A stretch of DNA of 5,203 bases from an uncultured Rikenella sp. (GCA_910577885.1 CAJTNK010000123.1:1-5203), one strand, 5' to 3'; positions 1 through 5,183 are shown, counted from the stretch's first letter. A program made the numbers and translations. Notes: generated by a model from the sequence alone, not told the origin.

Positions 1-19
1 GGGCTGTGTCTACCCTAAC

Positions 20-39
20 AAAGGCCCGCGCCGTGACGC
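20..39. repeat. Edge repeat, left copy
   Basis: This 20-bp stretch (aaaggcccgcgccgtgacgc) matches positions 5184-5203 at 18 of 20 bases, in the same orientation. Both copies border or enter noncoding repeat clusters, so it is probably one module of the dispersed repeat family in this genome. Confidence 0.6.
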
Positions 40-50
40 GAACGCTTACG

Positions 51-100
51 CCGCGGGGGCGCGCCCAAAGGGCGTCTTATTGGCCTGGCGGGCGAGAAAA
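51..100. repeat. Dispersed repeat unit, copy 1
   Basis: It matches 141-190 at 45 of 50 bases with an exact 90-bp offset. It holds a compact hairpin (GCGCCC AAA GGGCGT, 61-75) followed by the core GGCCTGGCGGGCGAGAAAA (82-100). That core is found again, with few changes, at 172-190, 1964-1982 and 2308-2326. Confidence 0.85.
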
Positions 101-121
101 ACGGGCAGAGACAAACCCAGC

Positions 122-138
122 AAAACACCCAACGGGTG
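122..138 (-). terminator. Terminator-like hairpin within the repeat (minus strand)
   Basis: Read on the minus strand this is CACCC GTT GGGTG followed by TTTT: a 5-bp stem, a 3-base loop and a short U run. The stem is short for an intrinsic terminator and the U run is only four bases, so activity is uncertain. It lies about 100 bases past the DUF2764 stop codon on the transcribed strand, so it could end or attenuate the ATPase transcript. An identical copy lies at 2256-2272. Confidence 0.4.
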
Positions 139-140
139 CG

Positions 141-190
141 CCGCAGGGGCGAGCCCAAAGGGCGTCTTATTGGCCTGACGGGTGAGAAAC
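141..190. repeat. Dispersed repeat unit, copy 2
   Basis: This is the second copy of the 51-100 unit. Its hairpin is weaker at the base (GCCC AAA GGGC, 152-162), and the core reads GGCCTGACGGGTGAGAAAC (172-190). It ends 46 bases from the DUF2764 stop codon. Confidence 0.85.
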
Positions 191-236
191 CCGCACAACC
201 CTCAAAACGCATCATGCCGTCAGCCAGGCCAAAGCC

Positions 237-1229
237 CTACACCGACTCCGCCGAGGCCGACGCCTCCCCCACCGAAGTCGCAATCCGGTCCGGATCCGCC
301 AAATCCGCCACCAACTCCCGAAAGCTCTCCCGCCCCTGCGCCGGATCCAACGCCGCCCAGCGATGCAAGATATTGAGCCGGATCAAGTAGTTCATCACCC
401 GCCCGATACCGAAATAGTCCTGTTCCGCCAAGTCGTCCGCCATTTCCGCCCGCAAGAGATCCATTTTCCGTTCCCGCTCGACAAAATCCGCCGTCTCCAG
501 CACCTGCAACAGTTCTTCCGTGTACGGAAACCGGTCCTTCATCCCGAAATCGGCGGCCTGTCCGCCCACCAACGCCTCGCGCACCTCCGCATCAGCCTCG
601 ACAATCATCCCCTCCCTGAGCTCCGTCGCCACCCCCAGCTGCCGTGCCCGATAGGCCGCTACGATATTCCGCACCGTCCGGTCATACTCCGCCCACCGTC
701 TCAAATACTCCGGCACCGCCGCTCCACCGATCATCGCCCCCGCCACCGAAAATCCGTTCGCCCCGCACGCCCGATAAAACCCCGTCAACAGTTCCCGTTC
801 CAAATCCTCCGCCGAGAGCGGTACCAGCTCCCCGTCCTGCATCTCCCCGTATCCCTTGAACCGATCCACCGCCTGCCGCACCTCGCGCGGCACCGCCAAC
901 CGTTCCAAACGTTCCGTCACCTCCTCTTCCGCCTCTCCCGCTGCCGTCGCATCCGCCGCCTGCCGATCGACCAGGAAAGCCACCTCTTCCCGCGAGAGAT
1001 TCCCCAACTCATTGAACGGCAGCCGCGTCCCCCTCACATACCCCACGATATTCCGAATATCGTAGTACGTATAGAGCAGTTCCACCGCCCGCCGATCCGC
1101 CGGCGTGAGTTCGTCGATAATCTGGGCCTTCACCTGCGGCACATCGACCCGCACACCGTTCCCCGCCGCAACGCTTTCGATGTCGAACGGGTATTCGGTC
1201 AGCCCCGCGATCAGATAATAATAGTGCAT
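237..1229 (-). CDS. DUF2764 family protein of the V-type ATPase operon
   Basis: The 330-residue protein starts MHYYYLIAGLTEYPFDIE and is recognisable as DUF2764, a family found next to V-type ATPase genes in Bacteroidota. It appears soluble: no signal peptide or membrane segment is visible. It is rich in charged helices, with aromatic/arginine motifs such as YTYYDIRNIVGYVRG (53-67), YDRTVRNIVAAYRARQLG (182-199) and YFGIGRVMNYLIRLNILHRW (272-291). The last segment resembles the repeated helical motif of A/V-type ATPase subunit C, so a role as the C/d-like central-stalk connector is my inference, not an established function. The C-terminal 20 residues are low-complexity (SVGEASASAESV). The start lies 17 bp after the subunit E stop codon, and a weak GGTGG precedes it, so the two genes are almost certainly cotranscribed. 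Family assignment is confident; function is not. Confidence 0.9.
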   Translation of the reverse strand: MHYYYLIAGLTEYPFDIESVAAGNGVRVDVPQVKAQIIDELTPADRRAVELLYTYYDIRNIVGYVRGTRLPFNELGNLSREEVAFLVDRQAADATAAGEAEEEVTERLERLAVPREVRQAVDRFKGYGEMQDGELVPLSAEDLERELLTGFYRACGANGFSVAGAMIGGAAVPEYLRRWAEYDRTVRNIVAAYRARQLGVATELREGMIVEADAEVREALVGGQAADFGMKDRFPYTEELLQVLETADFVERERKMDLLRAEMADDLAEQDYFGIGRVMNYLIRLNILHRWAALDPAQGRESFRELVADLADPDRIATSVGEASASAESV

Positions 1230-1246
1230 ACCACCGCGATTCTCAA

Positions 1247-1873
1247 TTAGTTATTCGCCTCGGCCCCCTCCCCGCCGAAGAGCAGTTCAGCGACTTTCGG
1301 CCGCAAGTACGAACGGAACAAGGCGTCGAAATCCCCCTCCGCAAAACTGACATAATAGCCCCCCTCCTTGACCTGAATCCGGAACGGCACCCGCACCCGG
1401 GCATCCGTCACCACCTCGACTCCGTTTTCCGCGCCCAAGCGTTCGCCGAGCGCCTGTTTGACCGCCTCGACCAGCTCACCGCCCCGGTTTTCAGGCAGCA
1501 CCACCCGCAACCCCTCCCCGCCGATCGCCTGCACCGCCGCCACCGCCAGCTCCTTGATAAACGAGTTATCGCGCCACGCCTGTGCCACCTGCGGCGTCAC
1601 GACCTCCAGGTGGACCATGTTTTCGATCTGCTGGCGAAGCGCGCTCCGCAACTGAGTCGCCGCCAACCGCACCTCGTTTTCGGTATTCGTGCGGAGCTGC
1701 TCGGCCGCTTTCTGCGCCTCGACCGAGAGGTTCTGCGCCTTTTCGCGTGCCTCGGCTACAATCCGCTCGGCCTCCTTGCGTGCCTCGGCCAACAAAGCAT
1801 CCGCCTCAGCCCGCCCCTTGGAGAGCCCTTCGTTATAGAGTTTTTCGGTGAGTTGTTGCAGTTTGTTTTCCAT
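1247..1873 (-). CDS. atpE: V-type ATP synthase subunit E (peripheral stalk)
   Basis: This 208-residue protein is a subunit of the A/V-type rotary ATPase, in which E, usually paired with a G-type subunit, forms the peripheral stalk that holds the catalytic head against the membrane motor. Residues 1 to about 95 are an Ala/Glu/Arg/Lys-rich amphipathic coiled coil (LLAEARKEAERIVAEAREKA), and about 96-200 form the globular head-binding domain, ending with the family-like GGYYVSFAEGDFDALFRSYL and RPKVAELLF. Length is normal for the family. It is the first gene of its operon, followed after 17 bp by DUF2764. The ATG is the natural start because the coiled coil begins immediately. No Shine-Dalgarno lies at normal spacing (an AAGGA is about 18 bases upstream). 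The symbol is the V-type atpE/ntpE, not the F-type c subunit of the same name. Confidence 0.92.
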   Translation of the reverse strand: MENKLQQLTEKLYNEGLSKGRAEADALLAEARKEAERIVAEAREKAQNLSVEAQKAAEQLRTNTENEVRLAATQLRSALRQQIENMVHLEVVTPQVAQAWRDNSFIKELAVAAVQAIGGEGLRVVLPENRGGELVEAVKQALGERLGAENGVEVVTDARVRVPFRIQVKEGGYYVSFAEGDFDALFRSYLRPKVAELLFGGEGAEANN

Positions 1874-1930
1874 ATCTGTATGCTACTTTTTTCCTTGTTC
1901 TGTTTCAATCGCGATTATTTTGAGTTTCTC

Positions 1931-2000
1931 CCGGTCGGGCGGTGCCTCCCGGCACTCGGCATTGGCCATTCGGGCGAGAAAACAGTCTTTGTCCGCGCGC
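1931..2000. repeat. Dispersed repeat unit with GTGCC hairpin, copy A
   Basis: This 70-bp unit matches 2275-2344 at 63 of 70 bases. It has a hairpin GGTGCC TCCC GGCACT (1941-1956), the shared core with its GGGCGAGAAAA end (1972-1982), and the tail CTTTGTCCGCGCGC (1987-2000). It ends about 60 bases upstream of the subunit E start. Confidence 0.88.
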
Positions 2001-2002
2001 CT

Positions 2003-2050
2003 GGGGAAATCATTCCCGATAAACTCATCGTTTATCGGGTTGATTTCCTC
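2003..2050. repeat. Long imperfect hairpin (48 nt)
   Basis: The centre is a perfect 10-bp inverted repeat, CCCGATAAAC (2015-2024) and GTTTATCGGG (2030-2039), with loop TCATC. A 2-by-1 internal loop separates it from AAATCA (2007-2012) paired with TGATTT (2041-2046), and four more pairs, one of them G-T, extend it to 2003/2050. No T run follows on either strand, so it is not an ordinary intrinsic terminator. On the minus strand the loop carries an ATG. Confidence 0.85.
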
Positions 2051-2067
2051 CTAAGGCCCGGCGCGCA

Positions 2068-2099
2068 GGGTTTCTCGCTGCATTTTGCGACACAAACCC
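2068..2099. repeat. Short hairpin
   Basis: GGGTTT (2068-2073) pairs with AAACCC (2094-2099), and TCGC (2075-2078) with GCGA (2087-2090), leaving an 8-base loop. Its right arm overlaps the conserved ACAAACCCAGCAAAA element (2092-2106), which is repeated exactly at 111-125. Confidence 0.5.
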
Positions 2100-2102
2100 A
2101 GC

Positions 2103-2119
2103 AAAAGCCCCGAAGGGGT
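2103..2119 (-). terminator. Terminator-like hairpin, UUCG type (minus strand)
   Basis: On the minus strand it reads CCCC TTC GGGG, then C and TTTT. This can fold as four pairs with a three-base loop, or as three pairs closed on a UUCG tetraloop. The element occupies the same place as the hairpin at 122-138 relative to the conserved 15-base flank, but its stem sequence differs while pairing is kept. It lies about 310 bases downstream of the DUF4301 stop, so a role in ending that transcript is possible but unproven. Confidence 0.45.
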
Positions 2120-2195
2120 GGTCGCCCGCGGGGATTTCACTCGATTGTGCTCTTGCACAACGAGCGAAATCCCTATTTAGGCGGGCGGGCGACCA
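2119..2195. repeat. 77-bp nested palindrome
   Basis: The outer arms TGGTCGCCCGC (2119-2129) and GCGGGCGACCA (2185-2195) are a perfect 11-bp inverted repeat. Inside, GGGATTTC (2131-2138) pairs with GAAATCCC (2166-2173), CTCG (2140-2143) with CGAG (2161-2164), and TTGTGC (2145-2150) with GCACAA (2155-2160) around loop TCTT. The inner arm has one mismatch and one bulge. The junction between inner and outer stems is asymmetric: 1 base on the left and 11 on the right. It encodes no protein. Confidence 0.9.
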
Positions 2196-2255
2196 AAAAC
2201 CTGCTTCGACTGCCCTGCGCGGGCGGCGGCTAACTAAGGCGGAGAGAACCCCGGC

Positions 2256-2272
2256 AAAACACCCAACGGGTG
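2256..2272 (-). terminator. Terminator-like hairpin within the repeat (minus strand)
   Basis: CACCC GTT GGGTG TTTT on the minus strand, identical to 122-138 and embedded in a 24-base exact match (2254-2277 against 120-143). It is the first hairpin with a following U run downstream of DUF4301, about 155 bases past its stop codon, so it is a reasonable candidate for that gene's transcript end. The stem is short. Confidence 0.42.
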
Positions 2273-2274
2273 CG

Positions 2275-2344
2275 CCGGGCGGGCGGTGCCTCCCGGCACC
2301 CGGGATTGGCCTGACGGGCGAGAAAACAGCCTTTGTCCGCGCGC
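2275..2344. repeat. Dispersed repeat unit with GTGCC hairpin, copy B
   Basis: This is the second copy of the 1931-2000 unit in the same orientation, 344 bp away. The hairpin is a perfect GGTGCC TCCC GGCACC (2285-2300) and the core GGCCTGACGGGCGAGAAAA spans 2308-2326. It directly adjoins the 2256-2272 hairpin on its left and a partial third copy on its right. Confidence 0.88.
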
Positions 2345-2390
2345 GGGCGGTGCCTCCCGGCACTCGGAATTACCCTTCCGGTTGAAAAAA
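2344..2390. repeat. Partial, degenerate third copy of the GTGCC-hairpin unit
   Basis: Its first 24 bases (2344-2367) are identical to 1936-1959, including the GTGCC TCCC GGCAC hairpin. The core that follows has drifted (ATTACCCTTCCGGTTGAAAA from 2369) and the CTTTGTCCGCGCGC tail is absent. It sits 37 bp from the DUF4301 stop codon. Confidence 0.75.
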
Positions 2391-2427
2391 CCAAAAACCC
2401 GCCCTAAAGCCCCGCCCCAAAAAAGAA

Positions 2428-3939
2428 CTACTGATGCTGCTCCCGGAGCAAATCCACCACCGTCTTGACCGGTGCGAAAGTCGAGATAGGCACCTCGACA
2501 AATACCGTCGTCCAATCCGCCATCGCCCCGTTCCACAGCCCCGGCAACTCCTGTGCCTTGAGACTCCGCCCATCCTTGCTTTTTTCGGAGATGAAGCCCG
2601 TTTTCCGGTCCACGAACCGCGCGAGGTCGAACTTCCGCCCCCTGAAATCCCGCACCGCGCACACCAAGTCCACCGGATTGAAGTGCGTACCGCCCCCCAT
2701 CAACCGTCCCCGGTGATCCGGGTCGATCTGCGACGACTCCGCAATCTGGAGCGACACCGCCCCCGGCACCCCCATCGACGTCTCGGCCCAAAACGGTCCC
2801 CCGCCCGGTTCCCCTTCGTTGCGCACCATGCCGCACACCCTGAGCGGCCGATCCAACACCCGCCGCAAATCCGCCACCGTCGCCACATACCCCTCCGGAA
2901 AACGGTAGCACAGCTTTTCCTCCACAAACCGCCGCACCTCCTCCGCCAGCTCCGCCGAGACAGCCGCCCCCGCCCCGTCGATCCGCTTCAGGTAGGAGAA
3001 AATTTGCTGCTGCAGCTCCAGCGCCACCGCCCCCAGAGCCTTCTTATAGAGCACCGTATCCCCCTTCAAATGGTCCGGTACCACATTGTCCACCGTTTTG
3101 ATAAAAATCAAGTCGGCATCGATCCTTCCCAGATTCTCGATCAACGCGCCGTGTCCGCCCGGCCGAAAGAGTATCGCCCCGTCCTCGGTCCGAAACGGCG
3201 TGTTGTCCGGATTCACCGCCACGGTATCCGTCGCCGGTTCCTGCACCGAGTACGAGATTTCATATTCAACCCCATATTTCGCCGCCAGAGCCTCGACACA
3301 CTCCGCCGCCCGCCCCTTGAAATCCTCCATATGCTCCGGCGAGACCGTAAAATGAATCCGCGCCGGCTTCCCCCCATACAAGGCCACCTCCACCAAATGC
3401 TCCTCCATGGCCGTCCGCCCGCACGTCCCCTCCCCCTCAGTCCCCGCCGACGGATAAGCGTGAAATTTGATGAGTCCCTTCGGTCGTTTCCCGAGTCCGA
3501 GCCCCGTCCCGGCCGCCAAGTCTCCCTCGACGATCGCCGCAATCACCGCCTTCGGATCCCGCCGATCGACCCCCAGCCGCACCAGATCCTCATAGAACGC
3601 AAACCGTTCCAACCCCGCCAGCACCCGTTCCACGGCATCACTCTTAGCCTCATTCCCCCCCTCCACAAACTCGTACAGTTCTTTGAACATCCTCGAGGCC
3701 GCCCCCGACGCCGGCACGAACTTTTCGACGGCCAGCCCCTCGGCCACCACCCGTCCATAAGTCGCCGCCAGCTCCTGTGCCTTCTCCCGATCCACCCGCA
3801 CAATCCCGTCGCCCACCACCGCCGCACGATCGATCTTCAGGTACGGAAACCCCGTCCGAAAATTCATCACCTGCTCTTCGACCCTCTCCCGGTCGATCCC
3901 TCGGGCCGCAAACCGCGCCAAATCTTGCTCCGTAAACAT
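2428..3939 (-). CDS. DUF4301 family protein, possible nucleotidyltransferase fold
   Basis: The 503-residue protein starts MFTEQDLARFAARGIDRERV and is recognisable as DUF4301, a conserved family that I know mainly from Bacteroidota, with no established function known to me. It appears cytosolic: no signal peptide or membrane helix is visible. Conserved-looking blocks are KFVPASGAASRMFKEL (73-88), GLIKFHAYP (155-163), RTAMEEHLVEVALY (175-188), FRPGGHGALIENL (258-270), FIKTVDNVVPDH (279-290) and GTHFNPVDLVC (417-427). The Gly/Ser-rich block ending in RM, the lysine block, and GGHGALIENL are reminiscent of the GGxGxRM loop and PPGHGD-type motifs of sugar-nucleotide pyrophosphorylases. That similarity is my inference. 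Length and start appear normal. The gene is transcribed divergently from murB across 91 bp and ends next to a repeat cluster, so it is probably monocistronic. Confidence 0.9.
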   Translation of the reverse strand: MFTEQDLARFAARGIDRERVEEQVMNFRTGFPYLKIDRAAVVGDGIVRVDREKAQELAATYGRVVAEGLAVEKFVPASGAASRMFKELYEFVEGGNEAKSDAVERVLAGLERFAFYEDLVRLGVDRRDPKAVIAAIVEGDLAAGTGLGLGKRPKGLIKFHAYPSAGTEGEGTCGRTAMEEHLVEVALYGGKPARIHFTVSPEHMEDFKGRAAECVEALAAKYGVEYEISYSVQEPATDTVAVNPDNTPFRTEDGAILFRPGGHGALIENLGRIDADLIFIKTVDNVVPDHLKGDTVLYKKALGAVALELQQQIFSYLKRIDGAGAAVSAELAEEVRRFVEEKLCYRFPEGYVATVADLRRVLDRPLRVCGMVRNEGEPGGGPFWAETSMGVPGAVSLQIAESSQIDPDHRGRLMGGGTHFNPVDLVCAVRDFRGRKFDLARFVDRKTGFISEKSKDGRSLKAQELPGLWNGAMADWTTVFVEVPISTFAPVKTVVDLLREQHQ

Positions 3940-3973
3940 ATTTCCGATAGCGTGTCGATAAATTACTATGGGT

Positions 3974-3981
3974 TAAAGTTA
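3974..3981 (-). promoter_or_regulatory. Possible -7 box for the DUF4301 gene
   Basis: On the minus strand this reads TAACTTTA, seven of eight bases of the Bacteroidota -7 consensus TAnnTTTG, 34 bases upstream of the DUF4301 start codon and within an AT-rich island. No clear -33 TTTG was found at suitable spacing. Confidence 0.3.
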
Positions 3982-3993
3982 GTCATTAATTTT

Positions 3994-4001
3994 TAAATTT
4001 G
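3994..4001 (+). promoter_or_regulatory. Bacteroidota-type -7 promoter box for murB
   Basis: TAAATTTG matches the Bacteroidota sigma-ABfr -7 consensus TAnnTTTG exactly and lies 29 bases upstream of the murB ATG, implying a short leader. It sits in the AT-rich 3951-4010 spacer between divergent genes, against the GC-rich background. A convincing -33 element is not visible. No Shine-Dalgarno precedes murB, as is common in this phylum. Confidence 0.55.
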
Positions 4002-4030
4002 TGACACCATAACCGTGCTGAAGCGACAAG

Positions 4031-5059
4031 ATGACCAATTTTACCGACAATTTTACCCTCCGAGCCCACAATACGTTCGGTCTGGAGGCCACGGCTCGCC
4101 ACTGGGCCGAGTTCCGCACCGTCGACGAACTGCGCACCGTGATTCGGGACTGCCACACGCGCCACCTGCCGTGGTACGTGCTGAGCGGGGGGAGCAACGT
4201 GATTCTGACGGGGAATTTCCCGGGATGCGTGATTCACCCGACCTCCGACGGCATCACACAGCTCGGCCCGGACCTCCTGCGAGCCGAAGCGGGCGTCGTG
4301 TGGGACGACCTGGTGGCCTGGACCGTCGACCGGGGACTCGGCGGGCTGGAAAACCTGTCGTTCATTCCCGGACTCGTCGGCGCGGCGCCGGTCCAGAACA
4401 TCGGCGCCTACGGCGCCGAGGCGAAAGATACGATCGAGACGGTCGAATACTTCGACACCGAACGCCTCGAGACGGTACGGATCCCGGGAGCGGAGTGTGC
4501 GTTCGGCTACCGCGACTCCCTTTTCAAAGGGCCGCTGCGGGGGCGTGCCATCGTCACGGCGGTGGAATTCCGCCTGACGCCGGAACAAACCGCCGACGGA
4601 GAGACGTCCTATACCTATAATATAGGATACGGCGACCTGCACGATCGGGTGATGTCGCTCGGCGGTCCGTCGCTGGCGAACGTCCGGGCCGCGGTGATCG
4701 CGATTCGGCGGGAGAAGTTGCCGGATCCGGCTGTGGCGGGCAATGCGGGCAGTTTTTTCAAGAATCCGGTGATTCCGGCCGCACAGGCCGCACAGCTTCG
4801 GGAGCGGTATCCGGAGATGCCGGGCTACCCGTCGGCCGACGGGCAGACGGTCAAGGTCCCGGCGGCATGGCTGATCGACCGGGCGGGATGGAAAGGCTTT
4901 CGGTGCGGCACCGTGGGGGTGCATCCGCGGCAGGCGCTGGTGCTCATCAACCTCGGCGGAGCCACGGCGCAAGAGATCCTGAATCTGGCGCGGCGCATTA
5001 TCGACGACGTGGACCAAAAGTTCGGAATCCGGCTTTCGATGGAGGTCAACATCCTTTAA
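4031..5059 (+). CDS. murB: UDP-N-acetylmuramate dehydrogenase (MurB, type I)
   Basis: This cytosolic FAD enzyme uses NADPH to reduce UDP-GlcNAc-enolpyruvate to UDP-N-acetylmuramate, the second committed step of peptidoglycan precursor synthesis. The 342-residue length equals that of E. coli MurB. FAD-binding blocks are LSGGSNVI (51-58) and IPGLVGAAPVQNIGAYG (112-128). Catalytic residues are in place: Arg161 in GYRDS (E. coli Arg159), the proton donor Ser241 in NAGSFFKNP (Ser229), and Glu338 in the terminal EVNIL (Glu325). The YGDL at 200-203 matches the substrate-binding tyrosine region of type I enzymes. The chosen ATG gives a short N-terminus leading into the HNTFGL motif, as in E. coli. 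It stands alone on the plus strand, divergent from DUF4301, and a likely terminator follows within about 10 bp of the stop codon. Confidence 0.98.
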   Translation: MTNFTDNFTLRAHNTFGLEATARHWAEFRTVDELRTVIRDCHTRHLPWYVLSGGSNVILTGNFPGCVIHPTSDGITQLGPDLLRAEAGVVWDDLVAWTVDRGLGGLENLSFIPGLVGAAPVQNIGAYGAEAKDTIETVEYFDTERLETVRIPGAECAFGYRDSLFKGPLRGRAIVTAVEFRLTPEQTADGETSYTYNIGYGDLHDRVMSLGGPSLANVRAAVIAIRREKLPDPAVAGNAGSFFKNPVIPAAQAAQLRERYPEMPGYPSADGQTVKVPAAWLIDRAGWKGFRCGTVGVHPRQALVLINLGGATAQEILNLARRIIDDVDQKFGIRLSMEVNIL

Positions 5060-5063
5060 GAAG

Positions 5064-5092
5064 TGTGCCGTTTCTCCGGCGCGGCGTTTTTT
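5064..5092 (+). terminator. Probable intrinsic terminator of murB
   Basis: A hairpin begins 5 bases after the murB stop codon. GCCG (5067-5070) can pair with CGGC at 5077-5080, extended by G-U pairs, or with CGGC at 5082-5085, and a run of six T follows at 5087-5092. The position and T run fit an intrinsic terminator; the short stem with alternative pairings keeps the call moderate. Confidence 0.55.
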
Positions 5093-5100
5093 AAGAGGGG

Positions 5101-5151
5101 GAGGGTGCCGGGGCATTTATGACCTCCCATGCTCCCGCCGGGCCGACCCTC
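5101..5151. repeat. Imperfect long hairpin downstream of murB
   Basis: GAGGGT (5101-5106) pairs with ACCCTC (5146-5151), GCC (5107-5109) with GGC (5141-5143), and GGGGCAT (5110-5116) with ATGCTCC (5129-5135, one G-T pair), leaving a 12-base loop. No T run follows on the plus strand. It may be a backup terminator or belong to a gene to the right of the window. Confidence 0.5.
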
Positions 5152-5183
5152 TCGGGAAGAATACAACTACTTTTCTACTAAAT

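Larger units (their letters stand above)
1..236. repeat. Repeat-rich gene-free gap downstream of the DUF2764 gene
   Basis: No credible gene is present. The stretch is made of GC-rich repeat modules: an edge repeat at 20-39, two copies of one 50-bp unit at 51-100 and 141-190, and a small terminator-like hairpin at 122-138 between them. The 24 bases at 120-143 recur exactly at 2254-2277. The open frames that cross it on the minus strand only translate the repeat, giving the peptide FSPVRPIRRPLG twice. It lies directly after the second gene of the V-ATPase operon, where a tight junction to the catalytic subunit A gene would normally be expected. Whether that gene follows further left cannot be seen. 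Confidence 0.8.
1874..2427. other. 554-bp gene-free block of palindromes and repeats
   Basis: I see no real gene here. From left to right it holds an AT-rich leader before subunit E (1874-1930), repeat unit 1931-2000, a 48-nt hairpin (2003-2050), a hairpin at 2068-2099, a terminator-like hairpin at 2103-2119, a 77-bp nested palindrome (2119-2195), a less structured GC-rich stretch (2196-2253), a second terminator-like hairpin (2256-2272), repeat unit 2275-2344 and a partial unit (2344-2390). Both flanking genes are on the minus strand, so it contains the end of the DUF4301 transcript and presumably the promoter of the ATPase operon. I found no TAnnTTTG box for the latter. A perfect 10-bp palindrome AATCGCGATT at 1907-1916 is the only other site in the leader and may be chance. 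Confidence 0.75.

Noticed and set aside
51..190. Possible CRISPR array
   Set aside because: There are only two imperfect copies, the unit is longer than a CRISPR repeat, and its hairpin and core modules recur separately at other sites.
15..215. Minus-strand open frame of 66 codons with an internal repeat
   Set aside because: The repeated FSPVRPIRRPLG peptide arises from the two 50-bp DNA units; the same DNA core recurs elsewhere in noncoding sequence, and the hairpins explain its conservation better.
363..1250. Plus-strand open frame of 295 codons
   Set aside because: It is antisense to DUF2764, and its His/Arg/Pro-rich translation is typical of a shadow of a GC-rich gene.
1907..1916. Perfect palindrome AATCGCGATT upstream of subunit E as an operator
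   Set aside because: A single 10-bp palindrome with no second copy and no regulator nearby is not enough to call an operator.
1610..2233. Plus-strand open frame of 207 codons
   Set aside because: It starts antisense to subunit E and runs through the palindromes; there is no plausible protein.
2025..2363. Minus-strand open frame of 112 codons in the intergenic block
   Set aside because: It is made of translated repeat units and both arms of the 77-bp palindrome, shares the FSPVRPI peptide with the frame at 15-215, and resembles no protein family.
2434..3996. Plus-strand open frame of 520 codons
   Set aside because: It is the antisense shadow of DUF4301. The translation is Arg/Pro/His-rich with no recognisable motif, while the minus strand carries a clear conserved family.
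3986..5116. Minus-strand open frame of 376 codons
   Set aside because: It is antisense to murB, whose catalytic residues are intact; the antisense product is Arg/His-rich and unrecognisable.
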